This document shows, one piece after another, positions 24,900-37,249 of a stretch of DNA of 64,000 bases. How positions within the stretch are numbered: the first letter of the stretch is position 1; every line of letters begins with the position of its first letter. Made by a program: the position numbers and the translations under genes. The DNA is from Protonemura montana (Eukaryota; Arthropoda; Insecta; Plecoptera; Nemouridae): positions 20,301,277 through 20,365,276 of the forward strand of contig OX387607.1 of the NCBI GenBank assembly GCA_947568835.1, given 5' to 3'. A model generated the notes under the pieces. It ran no database searches. It was not told the origin of the DNA and saw only the letters and a program-made list of their open reading frames with translations.

Positions 24900-27800
24900 A
24901 GACTATCTGCCACGCTAGCCAGTGGCTCCAGACTATCTGCCACGCTAGCCAGAGGCTCCAGACACTCTGCCACGCTTGTTAGACAATCCAGACTTTCTGC
25001 CTCGCTAGCCAGGCGCTCCAGACACTCTGCCTCGCAAGCCAGCCGCTCCAGACACTCTGCCACGCTAGCCAGACGCTCCAGACACTCTGATTCGCTACCC
25101 AGACGTTCAAGACACTTTGCCTCGCTCCCAAGACGCTCCAGACACTCTGCCTCGTTAGCCAGGCGCTTCAGAAGCTCTGCCTCGCTAGCCAGGCGCTCCA
25201 GACACTCTGCCATTCTAGCCAGACGCTCCAGACTATCTGCTACGCTAGCCAGATGCTCCAGACACTCTGCCACGCTAAATAGACGCTCCAGACACTCTGC
25301 CTTGCTACCCAGAATCTCCAGACACTCTGCCTCGCTAGCCAGGCGCTCCAGACACTCTGCCTCGCTACCCAGACGCTTTAGACTATCTGCCACGCTAGCC
25401 AGTGGCTCCAGACACTCTGCCTCGCTAGCCAGGCACTCCAGACACTCTGGCTCGCTACCCAGACGATCCAGACACTCTGCCTCCCTAGCCAGCCGCTCCA
25501 GACACTCTGCCATGCTAGCCAGTGATTTCAGACACTCTGCTACGCTAGCTAGACGCTCCAGACACTCTGCCACGCTAGCTAGACGCTCCAGACACTCTGC
25601 CTTGCTACTTAGACCCTCCAGACACTCTGCCTCGCTAGCCAGGCTTTCCAGACACTCTGCCTCGCTACCCAGACGCTCCAGACTATTTGCCACGCTAGCC
25701 AGTGGCTCCAGACTATCTGCCACGCCAGCCAGAGGCTGAAGACACTCTGCAATGCTAGCCAGGCGCTCCAGACACTCTGCCTCGCTAGCCAGCCGCTACA
25801 GACACTCTGCCATGCTAGCCAGACGCTTCAGACACTCTGGCTAGCTACCCAGACTCTCCAGACACTCTGCCTCGCTAGCCAGGCGCTCCAGACACTCTGC
25901 CACGCTAGCCAGACGCTCCAGACACTCTGATTCGCTACCCAGACGTTCAAGACACTTTGCCTCGCTCCCCAGACGCTCCAGACACTCTGCCTCGTTAGCC
26001 AGGCGCTTCAGAAGCTCTGCCTCGCTAGCCAGGCGCTCCAGACACTCTGCCATTCTAGCCAGACGCTCCAGACTATCTGCTACGCTAGCCAGAGGCTCCA
26101 GACACTCTGCCACGCTAAATAGACGCTCCAGACACTCTGCCTTGCTACCCAGAATCTCCAGACACTCTGCCTCGCTAGCCAGGCGCTCCAGACACTCTGC
26201 CTCGCTACCCAGACGCTTTAGACTATCTGCCACGCTAGCCAGTGGCTCCAGACACTCTGCCACGCTAGCTAGACGTTCCAGACACTCTGCCTCGCTACTT
26301 AGACGCTCCAGAAACTCTGCCTCACTAGCCAGGCACTCCAGACACTCTGGCTCGCTACCCAGACGATCCAGACACTCTGCCTCCCTAGCCAGAGATTTCA
26401 GACACTCTGCTACGCTAGCCAGACGCTCCAGACACTCTGCCACGCTAGCCAGAGGCTGAAGACACTCTGCAATGCTAGCCAGACGCTCCAGACACTCTGC
26501 CACGCTAGCTAGACGCTCCAGACACTCTGATTCGCTACTTAGACGCTCCAGACACCTTGCCTCGCTACCCAGACGCTCCAGACACTCTGCCTCGCTACCT
26601 AGACGCTTCAGACTATCTGCCACGCTAATCAGTGGCTCCAGACACTCTGCCACGCTAGCTAGACGCTCCAGGCACTCTGTCTCGCTACTTAGACGCTCCA
26701 GACACTGTGCCTCGCTAGCCAGGCACTCCAGACACTCTGATTCGCTACCCAGACGTTTCAGACACTTTGCCTCGCTACCCAGACGCTCCAGACTATCTGC
26801 AACGCTAGCCAGTGGCTCCAGCCACTCTGCCACGCTAGCTAGACGCTCCAGGCACTCTGCCTCGCTACTCAGACGCTCCAGACACTCTGCAATGCTAGCC
26901 AGACGCTCCAGACACTCTGCCACGCTAGCTAGACCCTCCAGACACTCTGCCTCGCTAGCCAGGCGCTCCAGACACTCTGCCTCGCTACCCAGACGCTCCA
27001 GACTATTTGCCACGCTAGCCAGTGGCTCCAGACTATCTGCCACGCTAGCCAGAGGCTGCAGACACTCTGCAATGCTAGCCAGACGCTCCAGACACTCTGC
27101 CACGCTAGCCAGAGGCTGAAGACACTCTGCAATGGTAGCCAGGTGCTCCAGACACTCTGCCTCGCTAGCCAGCCGCTCCAGACACTCTGCCATGCTAGCC
27201 AGACGCTTCAGACACTCTGGCTAGCTACCCAGACTCTCCAGACACTCTGCCTCGCATGCCAGGCGCTCCAGACATTCTGCCACGCTAGCCAGACGCTCCA
27301 GACACTCTGATTCGCTACCCAGACGTTCAAGACACTTTGCCTCGCTCCCCAGACGCTCCAGACACTCTGCCTCGTTAGCCAGGCGCTTCAGAAGCTCAGC
27401 CTCGCTAGCCAGGCGCTCCAGACACTCTGCCATTCTAGCCAGACGCTCCAGACTATCTGCTACGCTAGCCAGAGGCTCCAGACACTCTGCCACGCTAAAT
27501 AGACGCTCCAGACACTCTGCCTTGCTACCCAGAATCTCAAGACACTCTGCCTCGCTAGCCAGGCGCTCCAGACACTCTGCCTTGCTACCCAGACGCTCCA
27601 GACTATTTGCCACGCTAGCCAGTGGCTCCAGACACTCTGCCACGCTAGCTAGACGCTCCAAGCACTCTGCCTCGCTACTTAGACGCTCCAGAAACTCTGC
27701 CTCACTAGCCAGGCACTCCAGACACTCTGGCTCGCTACCCAGACGATCCAGACACTCTGCCTCCCTAGCCAGCCGCTTTAGACACTCTGCCATGCTAGCC

Positions 27801-30630
27801 AGAGATTTCAGACACTCTGCTACGCTAGCCAGAGGCTCCAGACACTCTGCCACGCTAAATAGACGCTCCAGACACTCTTCCTTGCTACCCAGAATCTCCA
27901 GACACTCTGCCTCGCTAGCCAGGCGCTCCAGACACTCTGCCACGCTAGCCAGACGCTCCAGACACTCTGATTCGCTACCCAGACGTTCAAGACACTTTGC
28001 CTCGCTTCCCAGACGCTCCAGACACTCTGCCTCGTTAGCCAGGCGCTTCAGAAGCTCTGCCTCGCTAGCCAGGCGCTCCAGACACTCTGCCACGGTAGCC
28101 AGAGGCTGAAAACACTCAGCAATGCTAGCCAGACGCTCCAGACACTCTGCCACGCTAGCTAGACGCTCCAAACACTCTGATTCGCTACTTAGACGCTCCA
28201 GACACCTTGCCTCGCTACTAAGACACACCAGACACTCTGCCTCGCTAGCTAAACGCTCCAGACACTCTGCCTTGCTACCCAGACCCTCCAGACACTCTGT
28301 CTCGCTAGCCATGCGCTCCAGAAATTCTGCCTTGCTACCCAGACGCTCCAGACTATCTGCCACGCTAGCCAGTGGCTCCAGACTATCTGCCACGCTAGCC
28401 AGAGGCTCCAGACACTCTGCCACGCTTGTTAGACAATCCAGACTTTCTGCCTCGCTAGCCAGGCGCTCCAGACACTCTGCCTCGCAAACCAGCCGCTCCA
28501 GACACTCTGCCACGCTAGCCAGACGCTCCAGACACTCTGATTCGCTACCCAGACGTTCAAGACACTTTGCCTCGCTCCCCAGACGCTCCAGACACTCTGC
28601 CTCGTTAGCCAGGCGCTTCAGAAGCTCTGCCTCGCTAGCCAGGCGCTCCAGACACTCTGCCATTCTAGCCAGACGCTCCAGACTATCTGCTACGCTAGCC
28701 AGAGGCTCCAGACACTCTGCCACGCTAAATAGACGCTCCAGACACTCTGCCTTGCTACCCAGAATCTCCAGACACTCTGCCTCGCTAGCCAGGCGCTCCA
28801 GACACTCTGCCTCGCTACCCAGACGCTTTAGACTATCTGCCACGCTAGCCAGTGGCTCCAGACACTCTGCCACGCTAGCTAGACGCTCCAGGCACTCTGC
28901 CTCGCTACTTAGACGCTCCAGAAACTCTGCCTCACTAGCCAGGCACTCCAGACACTCTGGCTCGCTACCCAGACGATCCAGACACTCTGCCTCCCTAGCC
29001 AGCCGCTCCAGACACTCTGCCATGCTAGCCAGTGATTTCAGACACTCTGCTACGCTAGCTAGACGCTCCAGACACTCTGCCACGCTAGCTAGACGCTCCA
29101 GACACTCTGCCTTGCTACTTAGACCCTCCAGACACTCTGCCTCGCTAGCCAGGCTTTCCAGACACTCTGCCTCGCTACCCAGACGCTCCAGACTATTTGC
29201 CACGCTAGCCAGTGGCTCCAGACTATCTGCCACGCTAGCCAGAGGCTGAAGACACTCTGCAATGCTAGCCAGGCGCTCCAGACACTCTGCCTCGCTAGCC
29301 AGCCGCTACAGACACTCTGCCATGCTAGCCAGACGCTTCAGACACTCTGGCTAGCTACCCAGACTCTCCAGACACTCTGCCTCGCTAGCCAGGCGCTCCA
29401 GACACTCTGCCACGCTAGCCAGACGCTCCAGACACTCTGATTCGCTACCCAGACGTTCAAGACACTTTGCCTCGCTCCCCAGACGCTCCAGACACTCTGC
29501 CTCGTTAGCCAGGCGCTTCAGAAGCTCTGCCTCGCTAGCCAGGCGCTCCAGACACTCTGCCATTCTAGCCAGACGCTCCAGACTATCTGCTACGCTAGCC
29601 AGAGGCTCCAGACACTCTGCCACGCTAAATAGACGCTCCAGACACTCTGCCTTGCTTCCCAGAATCTCCAGACACTCTGCCTCGCTAGCCAGGCGCTCCA
29701 GACACTCTGCCTCGCTACCCAGACGCTTTAGACTATCTGCCACGCTAGCCAGTGGCTCCAGACACTCTGCCACGCTAGCTAGACGTTCCAGGCACTCTGC
29801 CTCGCTACTTAGACGCTCCAGAAACTCTGCCTCACTAGCCAGGCACTCCAGACACTCTGGCTCGCTACCCAGACGATCCAGACACTCTGCCTCCCTAGCC
29901 AGAGATTTCAGACACTCTGCTACGCTAGCCAGACGCTCCAGACACTCTGCCACGCTAGCCAGAGGCTGAAGACACTCTGCAATGCTAGCCAGACGCTCCA
30001 GACACTCTGCCACGCTAGCTAGACGCTCCAGACACTCTGATTCGCTACTTAGACGCTCCAGACACCTTGCCTCGCTACCCAGGCCCCCCTAGACACTCTG
30101 CCTCGCTACCTAGACGCTTCAGACTATCTGCCACGCTAATCAGTGGCTCCAGACACTCTGCCACGCTAGCTAGACGCTCCAGGCACTCTGTCTCGCTACT
30201 TAGACGCTCCAGACACTGTGCCTCGCTAGCCAGGCACTCCAGACACTCTGATTCGCTACCCAGACGTTCCAGACACTTTGCCTCGCTACCCAGACGCTCC
30301 AGACTATCTGCAACGCTAGCCAGTGGCTCCAGCCACTCTGCCACGCTAGCTAGACGCTCCAGGCACTCTGCCTCGCTACTCAGACGCTCCAGACACTCTG
30401 CAATGCTAGCCAGACGCTCAAGACACTCTGCCACGCTAGCTAGACGCTCCAGACACTCTGATTCGCTACTTAGACGCTCCAGACACCTTGCCTCGCTACC
30501 CAGACACACCAGACACTCTGCCTCGCTAGCTAAACGCTCCAGACACTCTGCCTTGCTACCCAGACCCTCCAGACACTCTGTCTCGCTAGCCATGCGCTCA
30601 AGAATTTCTGCCTCGCTACCCAGACGCTCC
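24900..30630 (+). repeat. 191-monomer higher-order repeat, copy 1 (5,731 bp)
   Basis: Landmarks recur 5,731 bp downstream: CTCCCAAGACG (25,126 and 30,857), CCAGATGCTCC, CCACGCCAGCC (25,719 and 31,450), GACGTTTCAG (26,755 and 32,486), AATGGTAGCCAGGTGC (27,132 and 32,863), CTCGCATGCC, GCTCAGCCTC and CACTCTTCCTTGC. The length is 191 monomers plus one base because a 31-bp monomer lies at 30,066-30,096. Private changes in this copy include CTCGCTTCCC near 28,002, GAAATTC near 28,321 and CTCGCAAACC near 28,482. The left boundary is diffuse (24.89-24.98 kb). Confidence 0.82.
30066..30096 (+). repeat. 31-bp monomer with a C6 run, first of four copies
   Basis: The monomer reads CCCAGGCCCCCCTAGACAC where its relatives read CCCAGACGCTCCAGACAC, so it is one base longer and contains six consecutive C. 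Identical forms lie at 30,066-30,096, 39,456-39,486, 42,217-42,247 and 54,547-54,577, always after CTTGCCTCGC and before GCCTCGCTACCTAGACG (GTCTCG in the last copy). The corresponding positions at about 26,566, 32,287, 35,257, 47,347 and 58,117 keep the ordinary monomer. One clustered mutation was therefore spread by duplication of its surroundings. Confidence 0.9.
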
Positions 30631-33600
30631 AGACTATCTGCCACGCTAGCCAGTGGCTCCAGACTATCTGCCACGCTAGCCAGAGGCTCCAGACACTCTG
30701 CCACGCTTGTTAGACAATCCAGACTTTCTGCCTCGCTAGCCAGGCGCTCCAGACACTCTGCCTCGCAAGCCAGCCGCTCCAGACACTCTGCCACGCTAGC
30801 CAGACGCTCCAGACACTCTGATTCGCTACCCAGACGTTCAAGACACTTTGCCTCGCTCCCAAGACGCTCCAGACACTCTGCCTCGTTAGCCAGGCGCTTC
30901 AGAAGCTCTGCCTCGCTAGCCAGGCGCTCCAGACACTCTGCCATTCTAGCCAGACGCTCCAGACTATCTGCTACGCTAGCCAGATGCTCCAGACACTCTG
31001 CCACGCTAAATAGACGCTCCAGACACTCTGCCTTGCTACCCAGAATCTCCAGACACTCTGCCTCGCTAGCCAGGCGCTCCAGACACTCTGCCTCGCTACC
31101 CAGACGCTTTAGACTATCTGCCACGCTAGCCAGTGGCTCCAGACACTCTGCCTCGCTAGCCAGGCACTCCAGACACTCTGGCTCGCTACCCAGACGATCC
31201 AGACACTCTGCCTCCCAAGCAAGCCGCTCCAGACACTCTGCCATGCTAGCCAGTGATTTCAGACACTCTGCTACGCTAGCTAGACGCTCCAGACACTCTG
31301 CCACGCTAGCTAGACGCTCCAGACACTCTGCCTTGCTACTTAGACCCTCCAGACACTCTGCCTCGCTAGCCAGGCTTTCCAGACACTCTGCCTCGCTACC
31401 CAGACGCTCCAGACTATTTGCCACGCTAGCCAGTGGCTCCAGACTATCTGCCACGCCAGCCAGAGGCTGAAGACACTCTGCAATGCTAGCCAGGCGCTCC
31501 AGACACTCTGCCTCGCTAGCCAGCCGCTACAGACACTCTGCCATGCTAGCCAGACGCTTCAGACACTCTGGCTAGCTACCCAGACTCTCCAGACACTCTG
31601 CCTCGCTAGCCAGGCGCTCCAGACACTCTGCCACGCTAGCCAGACGCTCCAGACACTCTGATTCGCTACCCAGACGTTCAAGACACTTTGCCTCGCTCCC
31701 CAGACGCTCCAGACACTCTGCCTCGTTAGCCAGGCGCTTCAGAAGCTCTGCCTCGCTAGCCAGGCGCTCCAGACACTCTGCCATTCTAGCCAGACGCTCC
31801 AGACTATCTGCTACGCTAGCCAGAGGCTCCAGACACTCTGCCACGCTAAATAGACGCTCCAGACACTCTGCCTTGCTACCCAGAATCTCCAGACACTCTG
31901 CCTCGCTAGCCAGGCGCTCCAGACACTCTGCCTCGCTACCCAGACGCTTTAGACTATCTGCCACGCTAGCCAGTGGCTCCAGACACTCTGCCACGCTAGC
32001 TAGACGTTCCAGACACTCTGCCTCGCTACTTAGACGCTCCAGAAACTCTGCCTCACTAGCCAGGCACTCCAGACACTCTGGCTCGCTACCCAGACGATCC
32101 AGACACTCTGCCTCCCTAGCCAGAGATTTCAGACACTCTGCTACGCTAGCCAGACGCTCCAGACACTCTGCCACGCTAGCCAGAGGCTGAAGACACTCTG
32201 CAATGCTAGCCAGACGCTCCAGACACTCTGCCACGCTAGCTAGACGCTCCAGACACTCTGATTCGCTACTTAGACGCTCCAGACACCTTGCCTCGCTACC
32301 CAGACGCTCCAGACACTCTGCCTCGCTACCTAGACGCTTCAGACTATCTGCCACGCTAATCAGTGGCTCCAGACACTCTGCCACGCTAGCTAGACGCTCC
32401 AGGCACTCTGTCTCGCTACTTAGACGCTCCAGACACTGTGCCTCGCTAGCCAGGCACTCCAGACACTCTGATTCGCTACCCAGACGTTTCAGACACTTTG
32501 CCTCGCTACCCAGACGCTCCAGACTATCTGCAACGCTAGCCAGTGGCTCCAGCCACTCTGCCACGCTAGCTAGACGCTCCAGGCACTCTGCCTCGCTACT
32601 CAGACGCTCCAGACACTCTGCAATGCTAGCCAGACGCTCCAGACACTCTGCCACGCTAGCTAGACCCTCCAGACACTCTGCCTCGCTAGCCAGGCGCTCC
32701 AGACACTCTGCCTCGCTACCCAGACGCTCCAGACTATTTGCCACGCTAGCCAGTGGCTCCAGACTATCTGCCACGCTAGCCAGAGGCTGCAGACACTCTG
32801 CAATGCTAGCCAGACGCTCCAGACACTCTGCCACGCTAGCCAGAGGCTGAAGACACTCTGCAATGGTAGCCAGGTGCTCCAGACACTCTGCCTCGCTAGC
32901 CAGCCGCTCCAGACACTCTGCCATGCTAGCCAGACGCTTCAGACACTCTGGCTAGCTACCCAGACTCTCCAGACACTCTGCCTCGCATGCCAGGCGCTCC
33001 AGACATTCTGCCACGCTAGCCAGACGCTCCAGACACTCTGATTCGCTACCCAGACGTTCAAGACACTTTGCCTCGCTCCCCAGACGCTCCAGACACTCTG
33101 CCTCGTTAGCCAGGCGCTTCAGAAGCTCAGCCTCGCTAGCCAGGCGCTCCAGACACTCTGCCATTCTAGCCAGACGCTCCAGACTATCTGCTACGCTAGC
33201 CAGAGGCTCCAGACACTCTGCCACGCTAAATAGACGCTCCAGACACTCTGCCTTGCTACCCAGAATCTCAAGACACTCTGCCTCGCTAGCCAGGCGCTCC
33301 AGACACTCTGCCTTGCTACCCAGACGCTCCAGACTATTTGCCACGCTAGCCAGTGGCTCCAGACACTCTGCCACGCTAGCTAGACGCTCCAAGCACTCTG
33401 CCTCGCTACTTAGACGCTCCAGAAACTCTGCCTCACTAGCCAGGCACTCCAGACACTCTGGCTCGCTACCCAGAGGTTCCAGACACTCTGCCTCCCTAGC
33501 CAGCCGCTTTAGACACTCTGCCATGCTAGCCAGAGATTTCAGACACTCTGCTACGCTAGCCAGAGGCTCCAGACACTCTGCCACGCTAAATAGACGCTCC

Positions 33601-34907
33601 AGACACTCTTCCTTGCTACCCAGAATCTCCAGACACTCTGCCTCGCTAGCCAGGCGCTCCAGACACTCTGCCACGCTAGCCAGACGCTCCAGACACTCTG
33701 ATTCGCTACCCAGACGTTCAAGACACTTTGCCTCGCTCCCCAGACGCTCCAGACACTCTGCCTCGTTAGCCAGGCGCTTCAGAAGCTCTGCCTCGCTAGC
33801 CAGGCGCTCCAGACACTCTGCCACGGTAGCCAGAGGCTGAAAACACTCAGCAATGCTAGCCAGACGCTCCAGACACTCTGCCACGCTAGCTAGACGCTCC
33901 AAACACTCTGATTCGCTACTTAGACGCTCCAGACACCTTGCCTCGCTACTAAGACACACCAGACACTCTGCCTCGCTAGCTAAACGCTCCAGACACTCTG
34001 CCTTGCTACCCAGACCCTCCAGACACTCTGTCTCGCTAGCCATGCGCTCCAGAATTTCTGCCTTGCTACCCAGACGCTCCAGACTATCTGCCACGCTAGC
34101 CAGTGGCTCCAGACTATCTGCCACGCTAGCCAGAGGCTCCAGACACTCTGCCACGCTTGTTAGACAATCCAGACTTTCTGCCTCGCTAGCCAGGCGCTCC
34201 AGACACTCTGCCTCGCAAGCCAGCCGCTCCAGACACTCTGCCACGCTAGCCAGACGCTCCAGACACTCTGATTCGCTACCCAGACGTTCAAGACACTTTG
34301 CCTCGCTCCCCAGACGCTCCAGACACTCTGCCTCGTTAGCCAGGCGCTTCAGAAGCTCTGCCTCGCTAGCCAGGCGCTCCAGACACTCTGCCATTCTAGC
34401 CAGACGCTCCAGACTATCTGCTACGCTAGCCAGAAGCTCCAGACACTCTGCCACGCTAAATAGACGCTCCAGACACTCTGCCTTGCTACCCAGAATCTCC
34501 AGACACTCTGCCTCGCTAGCCAGGCGCTCCAGACACTCTGCCTCGCTACCCAGACGCTTTAGACTATCTGCCACGCTAGCCAGTGGCTCCAGACACTCTG
34601 CCACGCTAGCTAGACGCTCCAGGCACTCTGCCTCGCTACTTAGACGCTCCAGAAACTCTGCCTCACTAGCCAGGCACTCCAGACACTCTGGCTCGCTACC
34701 CAGACGATCCAGACACTCTGCCTCCCTAGCCAGCCGCTCCAGACACTCTGCCATGCTAGCCAGTGATTTCAGACACTCTGCTACGCTAGCTAGACGCTCC
34801 AGACACTCTGCCACGCTAGCTAGACGCTCCAGACACTCTGCCTTGCTACTTAGACCCTCCAGACACTCTGCCTCGCTAGCCAGGCTTTCCAGACACTCTG
34901 CCTCGCT
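30631..34907 (+). repeat. 191-monomer higher-order repeat, copy 2 (truncated)
   Basis: This copy shares the landmark variants of copy 1 and adds its own, such as CCCAAGCAAGCCG near 31,216 and CAGAGGTTCC near 33,471. It stops matching copy 1 near 34,907, where CCCAGACGCTCCAGACTATT is replaced by CCCAGACGTTCAAGAC, so the final 1.45 kb of copy 1 is not reproduced in place. Confidence 0.8.
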
Positions 34908-35894
34908 ACCCAGACGTTCAAGACACTTTGCCTCGCTCCCCAGACGCTCCAGACACTCTGCCTCGTTAGCCAGGCGCTTCAGAAGCTCTGCCTCGCTAGC
35001 CAGGCGCTCCAGACACTCTGCCTCACTAGCCAGGCACTCCAGACACTCTGGCTCGCTACCCAGACGATCCAGACACTCTGCCTCCCTAGCCAGAGATTTC
35101 AGACACTCTGCTACGCTAGCCAGACGCTCCAGACACTCTGCCACGCTAGCCAGAGGCTGAAGACACTCTGCAATGCTAGCCAGACGCTCCAGACACTCTG
35201 CCACGCTAGCTAGACGCTCCAGACACTCTGATTCGCTACTTAGACGCTCCAGACACCTTGCCTCGCTACCCAGACGCTCCAGACACTCTGCCTCGCTACC
35301 TAGACGCTTCAGACTATCTGCCACGCTAATCAGTGGCTCCAGACACTCTGCCACGCTAGCTAGACGCTCCAGGCACTCTGTCTCGCTACTTAGACGCTCC
35401 AGACACTGTGCCTCGCTAGCCAGGCACTCCAGACACTCTGATTCGCTACCCAGACGTTCCAGACACTTTGCCTCGCTACCCAGACGCTCCAGACTATCTG
35501 CAACGCTAGCCAGTGGCTCCAGCCACTCTGCCACGCTAGCTAGACGCTCCAGGCACTCTGCCTCGCTACTCAGACGCTCCTGACACTCTGCAATGCTAGC
35601 CAGACGCTCCAGACACTCTGCCACGCTAGCTAGACCCTCCAGACACTCTGCCTCGCTAGCCAGGCGCTCCAGACACTCTGCCTCGCTACCCAGACGCTCC
35701 AGACTATTTGCCACGCTAGCCAGTGGCTCCAGACTATCTGCCACGCTAGCCAGAGGCTGCAGACACTCTGCAATGCTAGCCAGACGCTCCAGACACTCTG
35801 CCACGCTAGCCAGAGGCTGAAGACACTCTGCAATGGTAGCCAGGTGCTCCAGACACTCTGCCTCGCTAGCCAGCCGCTCCAGACACTCTGCCAT
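32952..35894 (-). other. Longest open frame (980 codons), judged non-coding
   Basis: On the minus strand one frame of the monomer reads as the decapeptide ECLERLASEA with variants such as AECLEPLASV and ADSLERLGSE. Because the monomer is 30 bp, the frame stays open until it meets a monomer with GGCTAGCTACCC, which supplies a TAG. There is no signal peptide, domain, membrane segment or catalytic motif. Changes between monomers are mostly amino-acid-replacing (E, V, I, M or K at residue 9; R, P, S, K, I, G or C at residue 5), which argues against protein selection. Equal-length frames are open on the other strand. I regard it as a by-product; a transcript would be needed to argue otherwise. Confidence 0.75.
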
Positions 35895-36530
35895 GCTAGC
35901 CAGACGCTTCAGACACTCTGGCTAGCTTCCCAGACTCTCCAGACACTCTGCCTCGCTAGCCAGGCGCTCCAGACATTCTGCCACGCTAGCCAGACGCTCC
36001 AGACACTCTGATTCGCTACCCAGACGTTCAAGACACTTTGCCTCGCTCCCCAGACGCTCCAGACACTCTGCCTCGTTAGCCAGGCGCTTCAGAAGCTCAG
36101 CCTCGCTAGCCAGGCGCTCCAGACACTCTGCCATTCTAGCCAGACGCTCCAGACTATCTGCTACGCTAGCCAGAGGCTCCAGACACTCTGCCACGCTAAA
36201 TAGACGCTCCAGACACTCTGCCTTGCTACCCAGAATCTCCAGACACTCTGCCTCGCTAGCCAGGCGCTCCAGACACTCTGCCTTGCTACCCAGACGCTCC
36301 AGACTATTTGCCACGCTAGCCAGTGGCTCCAGACACTCTGCCACGCTAGCTAGACGCTCCAAGCACTCTGCCTCGCTACTTAGACGCTCCAGAAACTCTG
36401 CCTCACTAGCCAGGCACTCCAGACACTCTGGCTCGCTACCCAGACGATCCAGACACTCTGCCTCCCTAGCCAGCCGCTTTAGACACTCTGCCATGCTAGC
36501 CAGAGATTTCAGACACTCTGCTACGCTAGC
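34908..36530 (+). repeat. Segment copied from 2,970 bp upstream
   Basis: After a short joining piece (34,908 to about 35,020) that matches the GACGTTCAAGAC run seen near 31,673, the sequence from about 35,020 to 36,530 aligns with 32,050-33,560 at offset 2,970 bp (99 monomers). Shared variants are AATGGTAGCCAGGTGC (near 35,833) and AAGCTCAGCC (near 36,094). Private ones are CTCCTGACAC at 35,578 and GCTAGCTTCCCAG at 35,931, the latter altering a monomer otherwise conserved in about 22 other places. Confidence 0.78.
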
Positions 36531-37249
36531 TAGACGCTCCAGACACTCTGCCACGCTAGCTAGACGCTCCAGACACTCTGCCTTGCTACTTATACCCTCC
36601 AGACACTCTGCCTCGCTAGCCAGGCGCTCCAGACACTCTGCCTCGCTACCCAGACGCTCCAGACTATTTGCCACGCTAGCCAGAGGCTCCAGACACTCTG
36701 CCACGCTAGCTAGACGCTCCAGACACTCTGCCTCGCTAGCCAGGCACTCCAGACACTCTGATTCGCTACCCAGACGTTCCAGACACTTTGCCTCGCTACC
36801 CAGACGCTCCAGACTATCTGCAACGCTAGCCAGAGGCTCCAGACACTCTGCCACGCTAGCTAGACGCTCCAGACACTCTGCCTTGCTACCCAGAATCTCC
36901 AGACACTCTGCCACGCTAGCCAGTGGCTCCAGCCACTCTGCCACGCTAGCTAGACACTCCAGGCACTCTGCCTCGCTACTTAGACGCTCCAGACACTCTG
37001 CCTCGCTAGCCAGCCGCTCCAGACACTCTACCACGCAAGCTAGACGCTCCAGGCACTCTGCATCGCTAGCCAGGCGTTCCAGACACTCTGGCTCGCTCCC
37101 ATACGCTCCAGACTTTCTGCCACGCTAGCCAGTGGCTCCAGACTATCTGCCACGCTAGCCAGAGGCTGCAGACACTCTGCAATGCTAGCCAGACGCTCCA
37201 GACACTCTGCCACGCTAGCCAGAGGCTGAAGACAATCTGCAATGCTAGC
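36531..37249 (+). repeat. Segment related to the end of the 3.87-kb unit
   Basis: From about 36.2 kb to the 29-bp marker at 37,087-37,115 the monomer order is that of 3,636-4,528, including ATGCTAGCCAGAGATTTC, the ACTTTGCC pair and the CTACCACGCAAGC monomer. A private CTTATACCC replaces CTTAGACCC near 36,589. This shows that the left-end HOR family and the central families share an origin. Confidence 0.75.

Noticed and set aside
32952..35894. Genuine protein-coding gene of 980 codons (and the other long frames)
   Set aside because: Frames are open on both strands over the same DNA, start and stop wherever a particular monomer variant occurs, and vary mostly by amino-acid replacements. No domain, start context or splice structure is visible.
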